A stretch of DNA of 64,000 nt from Tubiluchus corallicola (lineage: Eukaryota > Priapulida > Priapulimorpha > Priapulimorphida > Tubiluchidae), in assembly GCA_030141605.1 (NCBI GenBank), contig JAQGDQ010000092.1, positions 139,501-203,500 on the forward strand, given 5' to 3'. The notes under the pieces were generated by a model. The model saw only the letters and a list, made by a program, of their open reading frames with translations, made no database searches and was not told where the DNA came from. The position numbers and the translations under genes are program-made. Of this stretch, positions 1-11,700 are shown piece after piece. How positions within the stretch are numbered: position 1 is the first letter of the stretch; every line of letters starts with the position of its first letter.

Positions 1-139
1 AGAGTTTGTATCGTATCGCGGGTGGGCCTGGAACGGAACAGTTATTTATCATTAATTTTATTTATTACTGTAGTATTATTACTCTTGGATTATAAAAAAA
101 GTAAAGGTTTTTTCTTTATTTCGTAAATGCGGTGAAGAT

Positions 140-240
140 GAAAGTGTGTCACGTGCCTTTTAAGCTAGGCCCTGATAATGCATAAACTAGTACGAAATTC
201 GTCACGTGACCACACACACAAACAAGATGGCGATACTGTG
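140..240 (+). promoter_or_regulatory. Possible TATA-less promoter patch
   Basis: Two E-box palindromes CACGTG lie at 150-155 and 203-208, and AAGATGGCG, which resembles the YY1 promoter motif, is at 224-232. The ATG at 227 opens a frame of only eleven codons, but a usable donor (GC|GTAATT) follows before the stop, so this could be a short first coding exon. I could not connect it to the next exon of the RNF8-like gene. This is motif-level evidence only. Confidence 0.22.
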
Positions 241-503
241 TCGAACTGTGAATACAGCGTAATTATTGGTAATTATGCCTAAATAAGATTAAATTACAAT
301 TAGATTAGCGGAAACATTCACTGATGACGTAAGAATAATAGAATGATGAGTTACGAGCCTAAAAACGAGTAATAACCTATAAAAAGCTAGGCGGTGCGAA
401 AGTGTAATAGCGCCAAATTTATGTGTTCGGTAATCGAAATTTAAGACTTGAGTGTAATATCAAGAGTAAACCAAAAGTTTAGCTAATCGTCTAGCAGCTT
501 ATT

Positions 504-1254
504 GGGCGCCGAGTAACCCACTAGCCGAAGTAGGACAATTGGCGTACATGGGCTAGCCCAAGTAGGACGCGTCATACATGGGCTAGCCCAAATAGGACGC
601 GTCGTAATAGGACGCGTGCCCAAGTAGGACACTAGAAACAGGTCGCAAATTTAGTTATTAAGCGTACGGTCCGTTGTCCTTGTTCATGATATAATAATAA
701 TTAAAAACGTCAATATACGTTGAATAATTTATTATACAATTGATAAAATAAAAAAAAAATAATTCTGAGCTAGAAGAATTAATATTTGCCAATAGTAATC
801 TTCTTTAAAGTGAAATAGCATACTTTTTAGGCGATCCAACATTTGTTTAAGGAATATCATTTTTTATTTTGTCTTGCTTAGCAGACAGGTGATTCTTTTC
901 ACTCCCTCTTGGACAAATAATTGTTTTCTACTAAGTAAACGGGTTAGCGACATAGTTTCTCTCTTTAAAGCATTAGATACTTAGTTTACTGTTATGATGA
1001 TATTAATGGAGCTAATAATAGTGATGATATTGTTGTAAGAAATACATTTGTAAATTGTCAAAGACTATCCATCATTATTATAAAGTTACTTTTTTTCTAA
1101 AACAAATTTACTTTTATGTTTTTGTATGTCATAAATCTTGATTCTCGACAGAAATCGCTAGTGTCCTTCTTGGGCTGCCCATGTACGACACTGCTTTTAG
1201 CACATGGGTTTTACCGGAAGTGTCCTACTTCGGCTAGTGGGTTACTCGGCACCC
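504..1254. mobile_element. Non-autonomous DNA transposon with inverted termini
   Basis: The sequence GCCGAGTAACCCACTAGCCG and the nine bases after it (508-536) return as an exact reverse complement at 1222-1250. Inverted similarity continues inward: a TACATGGGCTAGCCCAA(G/A)TAGGACGCGTC unit is repeated in tandem at about 545-604, and a related copy lies reversed at about 1158-1190. The 700-bp interior is AT-rich with no long open frame, so this looks like a MITE or small foldback element. The flanks share an AGCTTATT/AGCTAATT-like octamer, but spacing on the right is off by about five bases, so the target duplication, and with it the hAT assignment, is uncertain. Confidence 0.7.
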
Positions 1255-1775
1255 TACACAGCTAATTAATTAAGGTGACTAAGCGGTGTATCTCAAGCTA
1301 AAGCCTACAGATGAAAGTAGCTATTAGCACTAATTCATTCGAAATAGTGACCGGTAGGGAAAGAATTTATTGCATGAGGTGGCAGGCCACACTCATGCCT
1401 AGACGTATGCATAATATTACCTATGCGTATAACTAGTAAACAGAATTGTTTCATTTAGTAAGCTAAGCATGTGAATGTTTAGCAAATGTGACGGTCCTAC
1501 AAGTAGGTCTGTATAGCGAACTTATGATCTTTGTTTGCCATTGTGTATGATTCGCCCAGCTGCACCTGAAGAATGTTTAGTTTTGTGTTTTCTTTTTTTA
1601 ATTAAACTTAGCTAAATTGCAATGAAAGTTGGTAGTTTAACAATGAGGTTGTAGTTTCATTAAGCTGAAATAATGAACATAATTCTGATTTCCAACTCTT
1701 TTTTTGTAAAATCTGCATTCCAAAATTCTGATTCAACTTTGTAAAATGGCAAGTGATGTGTATAATTTAATGCAG

Positions 1776-2045
1776 GCCGTATCTACAGTGTGCTCATCAG
1801 CTGTGGCTAGACAGGTCTGAGTGTTTGGCAATGGAGCATAGCAAGTTGAGGTCATCTGTGTTGGATGAACAGAAGAAATTGTATCAAATTTTCAAAATCA
1901 AATTGGCCTTAAGGAAGAAAATTTGAAGACATTTTGAATGATGCTACATTTGAACCATGGACCTTTGGATTACATCCTGTCCATGACAAATATATCACAT
2001 TGGCTCACAGGCTCATACGAAAACACTTGAGACGTAGTAAAATCT
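1776..2045 (+). pseudogene. Unidentified coding-like stretch, broken frame
   Basis: After a possible acceptor (TTTAATGCAG, ending near 1776) one frame stays open for about 50 codons and includes WLDRSECLAMEHSKLRSS. It ends in TGA near 1925. One base away, another frame runs on for about 45 codons and includes PWTFGLHPVHDKYITLAHRL, ending in TGA near 2045. Both halves read like real protein rather than random AT-rich translation, and together they look like one exon with a single-base frameshift. I do not recognise the family. It could be the 3' exon of a gene to the left of the window, a pseudogene, or a true gene with a sequencing error. Confidence 0.35.
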
Positions 2046-2739
2046 GACTTGTGTGGTTTTTTGCTTAGAGCTATTCAGGTTTATTTAGAGCTGCATTTAT
2101 AATAGTTTTATATTTTGCTTCTTATTAGTGTTAAACTATCCAAAAGAACGCATGGCCAAAACTTCGTTATATTTTGCTAGAAGCTCTAAGAAGATTCTCG
2201 CCGTGACATTTTACGAGAATCCAGAGAATCGAGGTCTGAATTATGTCTAGTTGAAGTATGATGAATTATAATAATTGAAATAGCAATCTCAGAAAATGTT
2301 TACTGATAACTTGACGTATCGGCCATTTCCAAACTTTGTACCCACTGCCTTGAGCTTGCTTTCTTGCTGGCTTGGCAACAAACATAAAACCGTACGAATT
2401 TTACGTGCAACTCTGAATGGAAAACGCAGTATGCCAAAGACACTTGGGAAGTAACTAAGTAAGCTCTCAAGCGCAATATGGTAGCTTGTGTTGTACTGTA
2501 AAGCAAAGAGAGAAAAAGTCAGATTAATGGCAGTATTTCTTTATTTTTTTAATAGTCGGGTAAAACCTGCACGAATATCGCAGGATTCTCGGTAGTAGGC
2601 ATTGGTGCGAATGCTTACTCAAATGGATTCCGGGTTCGTGTCTGGCCCTTGAATTGGATCTTTTAAGTTCCTTGGATTACTACATTGGTTTTTGGTTAAG
2701 CAGGTGAAATAATTCCATTTCTTACGTATATTGTGCTAG

Positions 2740-5700
2740 GTTACAGTTGGAAGAAATTTGGAAGCGCATTATTGCATTGTGTCACCAACAATATCACGAA
2801 GTCACTGCAAGTTTGTTCAACAAACTCCTGGAAAATGGGCTGTGATAGACAATAAAGTAAGACAAATTTACATATGACATAACACGGCTTGACTTGCCAT
2901 TGTTTCAATTTCAATCGTAGAATTTACCAACTGTTTGCAAGTAGATGGGTGTAAAATTAATAATGATATGCTAAAATGTCTAAGTTGCAACTGATTAGTT
3001 ACTGGAGGTGCATGTATTCTGTAAAATTCTGTTTCTGAAATGTGTGCACTGCACCGGTCAACTCCAACTGAAATATATGATAATGCTATTATATAACGTA
3101 AATAAAATATATTGTGTTATTGTAAATATATAACTTAATGTTAAAGTAAGCTCGTTATTATATAACGTAAATAAAATATATTGTGTTATTGTAAATATAT
3201 AAAGTATAATCTGAATAACTTAATGTTAAAGTAAGCTCTTGTATGTACTAAACTTTCAAATTTCTGGATGCTGTAAATGTCAATTACAACATAATTATTA
3301 TAATTATGTGCTTGCGTAGCAAAATTGTCCATAAGTCGGCAATTAAGCTTTTCTAATTATTCACATATCCTGAATCTCCATTTCGTGAGGATTATTTTGA
3401 AGCCAATTTTAGTACCCTATGTTATTTCTAAGCTGAGATAATCCACATTGAAGGTGATGTGCATACTAAGCGCTGTTAAAGTTAGCCATTGTTTTTTGTA
3501 GCGATTTTACAAAACACTTAGCATCCACAAAATGTTGGTTGCTACGGACTTTGTAAGAGCATATTGATATTATGTTTAAATCCAGTAGATGCTCTTCCAG
3601 GCGAAAATCTAGGCTTGGCAGCAGGAAAAAACCTGAAACAAAAGGACTGCTTCCACGAACAAATTTCGGAGCTTAAAAATACAAGTTTTATTACAATTGC
3701 GTACTAATTTCTAGTCATAAAATTAGATTTTTAGTATTTTTTGAACATTTGCTTGATAATTTGATGCTAGAATATAAAAGTCCAATATACTTAGCATTTG
3801 TTTTTATAAAAAAGGAAAAATTGACATTTGTCCAAATTTTTGGGGCATTCTGCTTTGAAGCATCAGCCGACTTAGGGACAGGTATGGTTTGCAAGTACAC
3901 AATTTTACTTTATTATTCTTGTTGTTACATTTTGAATTGTTTTTTTTCAAAGAGTTTGAATGGCGTGTTTGTTAATGATGTGAAGATAGAACCATTAAAA
4001 CTAATTCCACTATCAAATGGAGATATTGTGCAGTTGGGGGTGCCATTGAAGACTGGTGAAGCTGCTGAATTTACATATAAGTATTGTGTAAACACTAATG
4101 CAAAAAGGTTAGTAGTGTTGTGGTTCGGCTGCCTACAAATTTTAGTTTGATCATCTTCAAATATTAGCCAAGTTTTATTAACTGATGCTAAAACAGAGTA
4201 ATAAGTCGACAGGAAACATTCTGTTTGTGTTTAGTGTTGAGCTTAGAATTACTCACACAACAAGTAGTAACACTTTAATGTTGAATATGTATAATTTTAA
4301 AAATGATAAGCTAGTAACAGTGTTTTACTTTCATTTTAGAAGTTATCTATCTGTACTTAATTCTTCAAGCCAACATGAGGAACAGCCACAGAAGCGAATG
4401 CGAATAGAAACATCTGCACTAATGAAGCAGAAACTCAATGAACATGGAGCCATTATGAGTAGTAAAATTGCACATACGGAAAGTGAGGTAGAAATACACA
4501 TTTCATGTATACCAGCCCTGTGTTAGTAAGTTTAGGCATACTGATTGGGGTTTAATTTGGTAGCATTTGCTCACATTTGAAGGGTCAAGAAGCTCATAAG
4601 CTAGAACTCTGCAGCCTTTCATAAAATCACATAGTAAAAACAAATCAGAAGTTTGAGTTACATCTCTAATGTTGGAAATTCTTAGAAACCAACAAAGGTT
4701 TTTGATTTATTTGCTATCAAGTAGCTTCACACAGAGTTTGTGTTTTAAATTACAGTCATGAAAAGCATCAAACGGTTTAATGACATAAGTATTTTGAATT
4801 TTGAGGGCCTTTCTAAGTGAGTTTTTTTAAGTTTACCAATTTACTGTAATGTTTGATGATTTGCAACATTGATTAATCAGGTGTGCATTTATGTTTTTTG
4901 TACTCAAGCTTTGAGTTTAAATAGATAATCATTAACAATGAATTTTTCTTTGTTAATGTAGCGGATATTTAATAAGCATGGTGACATTTTAATATTTTTA
5001 GCTTGAAAGGATGAAAGCAATGTTGAAAGAAAAAGAGACAACAGAGGCTAAACTGCTACAAGAGTTAGAAGAGAAACAAAGAAAACTAGAAGAGCAAAGA
5101 GTGAGTATTTTAAAATCCATTTTACTTCAATGCAATTCCCCAGAAATGTTTCCTCTGTTACCGGTTTTTAAATGGAATCTCTAACAAAATCTCAAATCAA
5201 CAACTGTATGGAAAAACGACAGAAGAACTGTGAACAACACGAATAAAACTCATCACCTAAACCAAAGAAGACATATGCTCAAGTTCCCAATGACAGTCCA
5301 CTAGAAATAGCTCTTCGTATAACAACAAGACATCAAGCGGCCCTGAAAGAGGACATATTAGCTTAAAATTTCATGCAGAAGGTCTTGACTAAAACATTAA
5401 ATCTTAGAGATATCAAAATTTTAATCATTGCATAAAACAAAGTCCGATGACTCGAGGAGATGACTTGGATTATGTTTTGAATAATTTGAATTGAATATAA
5501 CATAACATTTAATTGCTGTTTAAAATTATTAACTCGGTAGCAGTCAGACATTCCCACAATGTACACATTAATTGGACAAAAATATAATATTTGGGGCGAT
5601 GGTTATAGCTGAATGCTCATTATGTGACCAAAGTTAAGCAATCCTGAGGCTGATCAGTAACTAAAAGGATGACTGGTTGGAAAACTGTCTGCCTCGGTTA

Positions 5701-8700
5701 TACGTTTCATTCAAACATGACTAAGCCATTTCTTTTGATTCATAATTGACCAGTAGATTGTCGAAATATAAATTTTGAAAAGTGATACTAAGCTGCGTGC
5801 TCTTTTAGTACATGTATTTTTTGTATTAGGCAAATCAGGAAGAGGAGAAACAGCGATTAGAAAAAGAGCTGCAGCAGAAACTTGAGGAACAGCTGAAGCA
5901 TAGAGAAGATGCTCTGCGCGATAGGCTTGCAGTAGAAAAGCAGTCCATCATGGATGAAAAAGAAAAGATTGAAAAGAAACTAGAAATGGAAATGATGTGT
6001 AAGCTAGATGAGAAAAAGCAAGATCTGAAAGCAGAGCTGCAGACTCGGATGGAGAAACTAGAGAAGGTTCATAACTGTTATTTTAGTTCATAGAAACGTG
6101 CTGTATGAGAAAAATACGTTGTTGCTTTTTAACAGGGCCACATTGACATTTGCGCATTTGACAATAACTTCTTGTGGTGTGTTACTAAAACATAATCCTG
6201 TAAATAAACAAATAGTAGTTTGTTTCTGAGTACTAATATTAAATAATAGTTTTATTTCTACACATGCACACACATGCGAGCACACATGCATGCGCTTATA
6301 TTTAGAAACCAGTTTTCACAAAAGACACAATACTGATCTACAGTATGCAGTCATTTTCTAAAAAGGCAGAACAATCAACTAAACATGTTTCATCAAGGAT
6401 ATACAGGTGATTTTGTATGGAAACATACCATACAGTACAGTATTGTGGAATGCACCTGGCTTCAGATGCCGGTTAACGTTACTTGTTGCGAAGCAACCCC
6501 AATCCCACATCTGTTAAACTTTTCTACAATGTTTCTGCATGTGAAATAAACAGACTTGGTGACTGCACTTAGTGCTGAGCTTGGACGGCAGTCTACCACC
6601 CTCCGTCCCTTGCATGAAAAACATAAGCGGTATTGTTCTGCCTTCCGTAGTAAGAGTTAAAGTACTTATAGAATTTCCTAGGAAATTATTGTAATGCAGA
6701 TCAATATAAAAATATTTTGTAAAATAAAGTAAAGTGTGATGTAATTATATGCTTATATAGTCAGTGTATGGTAATTTAGAATATTGCATTTCTGAAGACA
6801 TGATTTTGTTGTTGCATTTTCTTTATATTAAAGAATGTTTGTTATTTATCTGTATAGGAGCTGGCAAACAAAGAACTGAAGGAAAAAATGTTGGAGAAAG
6901 AACTATCCCAAACTAAAACTGAAAACTGTAAGCAACAAGAGCAGCTATTAAAAGTGAAGGAAGATATTCTGGAAAATTTTACTGATCTTATGGAGGCAGA
7001 ACTTCAGTGTAGCATTTGTGCAGAATTATTCATCGAGGTACCAACTATTCGTTATGATTTGATTTTGTTTGACTAAGTTTGATTTATCAGTGTAAAATGG
7101 GGTACTTTAATCAATAACTTTAGATCATTTATGGATTATTGATAGTTAGCAGTATCTGTTGAAATATTACTTTTATTAGTTGCAAGTCCAGTTTTGCTGT
7201 TAAAAATCAATAAACTGTATACCCCGTTTTACTCTAAAACATTTTATTCTTCCTAATGATATAGTAATAAGGATATAAATAGCGACAAGACCTGCCGGAT
7301 TGTAATTTCCTTTTTGTTTGTTCGAATTTTCGGGTTATTGGCACTTTTGTATAAATGTTTGAATAGCAGTTTTTGTGAATTGTTGATTATTTATTGTTGA
7401 TTGATGTTGATTCCTGATTGCAATGTTTGTCTGTGGCCAGCAAAATGATTCAGAAAAGTTACCTGCATTTGCGAAAACTTTCCTTCACGTACTTGACTTT
7501 TGCGCCACGTTGCTTGGTGTAGAAGTGAAGTCGAGAATTGCCACGTACAATGAATCTCCGATTTTTCCTAGGACACAAGCTGATGGTTGGGAAAAATTTC
7601 AGACATTTCATATTTGTATTTTGTGGGTGCTGTCGTTTGAAATATTGCTGAAACTTAATGTCATAACTTAGTCATTTTCACCATTCATTAATTGTTGATC
7701 GATTAACTGTTTTTTTTGCATTTTTTTGACATATGAAGTTTGAAAAAAATTCTTTAAACTTTTTAGGGTGTTCAAGCTAGGACTGCTTTGGGAAATGCAC
7801 AGAAAATTTTATACATTTCTTGACAGTATAGTGTAGGTTTTATTTCCCTTGGTGCATCAGTTGTAAATTTGCTTGAGCATAAAACTCATTATTTTTTCTG
7901 AATAAATAATTGTTTGATAATAGCAGGTAGATTAAATTTCCTTCTGGTGAATATCGTGGCTCCCATCTGTAACTGTGGTTTCATTCCAGAGTTGCAGAAA
8001 TCCATGATTTGTTTTGAGACCCTAATAAATTGTTATATCACTATTACTCTAGCTTATGATCACTGTCATTTCAAGGTGCTGTTATTTTAACTGTTAAGAT
8101 TAAGTTTTTACATTTACTTTTTCTTAGGCCACAACACTAGGCTGTTCTCACTCATTCTGTAACTCTTGTGTAGAGGAGTGGCTGCAACGTAACAACATTT
8201 GTCCAAACTGTCGTTGCGTAGTCACCACTAAAAGTCGTTCCATTGTTTTGGACAGTTACATTGACCAGATGGTGGAACATCTTAGTGATGACTTGAAGCA
8301 GCGAAGAAAGGATATTGTCGTTGCAAGAAAGGCAGGTTAGTGTTGATTAAAATTCCCATTTTACAAAACTAGCTGCATTATTGTTTAATCATACAAGTGA
8401 AATTTTCAAGCTTGTCGCTTTTATATTATGAATTAATTTTATACTGACCTTTACCTTTCTTTCTGTATTAATAAACTGCCACTTTTCAATTGGTATGTGC
8501 ATTCAAAGAGTTTAATACCTAAAAATCGATCTTTTCGTGCATCATTTTTCAAAGCTGCAATGGCTTACTGGTTTTAGGTTCGAGTCTTGGCAGAATAATT
8601 TAAAATTCTTCAAATTTAGTCTTTGTTATTCGGCTTGATTTATGTGTCTTTTATGTATATATGAAGGTTTTCTGTAGAGTCCAGCTCAGTGCTACTTATG

Positions 8701-11700
8701 TGTCACTGCCATTCAGATTGGTTTATGTATTACTTTAGTATGTGTGAAGGTTTAGTGTAGAGTCCAACCGGGGGCAGTGCCACTTGTGCTTTACTAAACC
8801 TGGTATTTTTAGCATATAAGTTGATGTAATAATATTGCTTCGGACCACATTCTCTGACTGATGGGAGTGGAAGTATTATGTTTCTGCCAAAACATTGTTT
8901 TTGCCTTACGAGGCCATTTATCACTTAGCAGTATATTTTTTAAGTTGTCCTTTTCTAATTTTGTTAAATTTAAATAAATTTAAAGGAGAGCTTTAAACAA
9001 GTTGAAAGATTCACTGAATAGATAAAGTCACTTTGCCTGATGCAAACATAAATTTGGAATTGGAACAGGCATAGACATGGGAATTCTTAGGCTGAGTGTT
9101 ATGCTAAACTGATTACTGTGTATAGTTAAACTTTTTGTAGGTCCTCAAAATCTTTAATCAATTCAGCAAGTAAATAAGCCAACACATTTAATTTGTTTGC
9201 ATTGATTGTAGAAAAGAAGAAGCAGAAAACACCAAAGAGCACAACTCCAAAAAAGAATGCCGTCCCCGTAGTAACAATTTCTGATAGCCCTCAAGCTGGT
9301 ACCTCCAGGGGTGCTGCGGTTGCTATTCCACAAGTGGCATCGACAATCACTGTGCACACTTCAGAACACAAAATGACAACGCGATCTAGGTCAGGTGCAT
9401 CTTCTTCTGCGATCACGGGTAAATTTTTGCTTTTGCTGACCTGCTCATAGTGATTTAATGTCAGACCAAAACTGATGTTTGTACATTCCTGTGTCCTTAA
9501 TATTCATGAATTTAAAGCTCATTTATTTTGTGCAGGCCGTGCACCTGAGCCAGTTCTTACTAGCTCTAGTGATGAAAGTGAGGACTGGAATTCTACCGAT
9601 GAATATGAGAATGAAAGTTCACTGGAGGGAGACCCCCAGGCTTATTATGGGGGCTATGGTTACTGTTTTAGATGTGGTAAGGGTTATTGGAGATTGTTTC
9701 ATTATACAGTAAGTCCTCGTTTAACGACTCCCCATTTTGCTATGTTTCGTTTTAACGACGCTGAATATTTGACACCTTTTTTCACTTAATGATGCACTAT
9801 TTCGTTTTAGCAACTATCTTTATTACCTTACTCAAAGCCAATTTCTATTTTATCAACAACTTTTTTACTAATTTGATGCACTAAAACAGCACATGTTGCA
9901 TTATTCTCTCCTAAAAGCGCACTTGTAATGTGAACAGTGCAATTACGCAAGTATACGTTTTTGCTTCCTGCCTGACCACTAAATGCTAGCCATGGGCGTC
10001 AAGCGAGATCTGGAATCAAACTTTATGCCAGGGAATTTTTCCTGCAACTTGTTGCTACAGCAGCCAGACTAAGTATCTAGATAAAATTCCCAAGGTTGTC
10101 CGTGGGCTTGGCTTTGACTCTGCTGCAGTGTTTATTATTTAACCTTACAGGTTAAAGGTTGTTTAGACTGAAAGGTTAACGAAAGAGAAACTGCTAGCTA
10201 GGTAAATAAGATGCATAGGTGGTTTGAAGTAAGCAGAAGGAAATTAGTCAGCAGAAACACGAGTAAAACTCAAAACGTTTCAGTTATATGATTTAAGCAC
10301 ATTGATTTTTGCCTCTGGAATGTATTTCAATTCTTTTACATCACTTTATGTGGAAGTTTAAGTTTCGTTTAATGACATTTCACTTAATGTCGTGTTTTGC
10401 TGGAACACAGCGTCATTAACCTAGGACATACTGTAGTTACTTTACATCATTATTATCAGTTAGTTACAATCATTTTGCTTGTTGTCATGCTTTTAATTTT
10501 CCTAAAGTTCCGTATGTTCATCCTTTCTATCATTGGTGTCAACAGTCTCCTCTTAATACTGTGATCTCTGCCTGGTTCCTCAGGTACCAATATTCAGCAT
10601 TTTTTTTATAAATGTCGATACTTTTTCACGAGTTTTTAACTATAGAAAATTCAGTTTCAAATTTGCCAGTTTTTTACGTCACCGCTTCAGACCAGTCATG
10701 TAACAAAAAATCGAAATTATGTAGCGTAATAATTATGACTGGGGCTTTAATGTTACGGTGTATGAAAATTGAAACAAATTACTTCATTTTCTGATATATT
10801 AGCACACTGTGAAGCACAAGGTGCGAATTCTGGACTACCTGAGAGTGGATTTTGGTTCGACTTCGTGCTTACCTTGCCCCTGCGAGTATTAATTGCCATC
10901 TCCATCCTGACTCCAAGTTGGTGAAAAACTGAGTCTGATCCGATTTAGGCAATATGTAATATTTTAAAGTGAAATACATTACCTTTGAAACTCAAAACCG
11001 AATTGATTTTTTTGTAAATAAGCTTTAGCAAGCTAATACAATCATGGAAAATGCTACAGTTCTGACTTATTATGTGCACAGCAGCCAGTAATTTGCATGA
11101 ATATATTAGATGCACTTGAGATCATTACTAGGACCAAGGTAATTCAAATATTGTCTTGGTAACTCAAATGTAGACTTAGGTAGTTCAAATGTGTTAACAA
11201 TTGGTTTTCAACAAATCTTAAGCCTTTTGGTAAGTCAAATGTAGACACATGTCAAGTCAAATGTGATATTGGTATCTCAAATGTGAATAGGTGGTAAAGC
11301 TTAAGGATGTTAAATTTAATCTCCTTTAATCTTAATTTAATAATTGCTCTTAAGACTGTGAAAAAAACTTTATAGGTCTACTAATAGTTCACTAATACTC
11401 TGCAAACTTTACATACCATTGGAACTGTTAGAGAAAACAATACATTCTTAATATAAACAATGTTTCTTGAGAGAAACAAATTCATTAATGCAGTGCTAAT
11501 GCATTACTTAAAAAACTAATTAGTGATTCACTGTTTATTGGGAAGTGGGAACCAATTTATTCTTTTCTGCCGACGTTATGGTTTATCCAAGAATTTCGTT
11601 TGAGGATAAACAATGCATTTTTCAAAGTCATGAAAGAAGTGATGACTATCTTTGGTTTATCTTTTTGTAATCTGCACTTAAATGAGTTAATTACCAATTT

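Noticed and set aside
7423-7671. 82-residue plus-strand frame in the RNF8-like intron
   Set aside because: No similarity to RNF8 or any domain; the RING exons join in frame without it.
8570-8610. Possible tRNA or tRNA-SINE B box (GGTTCGAGTC)
   Set aside because: No A box at the right distance and no cloverleaf could be drawn; a similar GGTTCAAATC at 24388 fails the same way.
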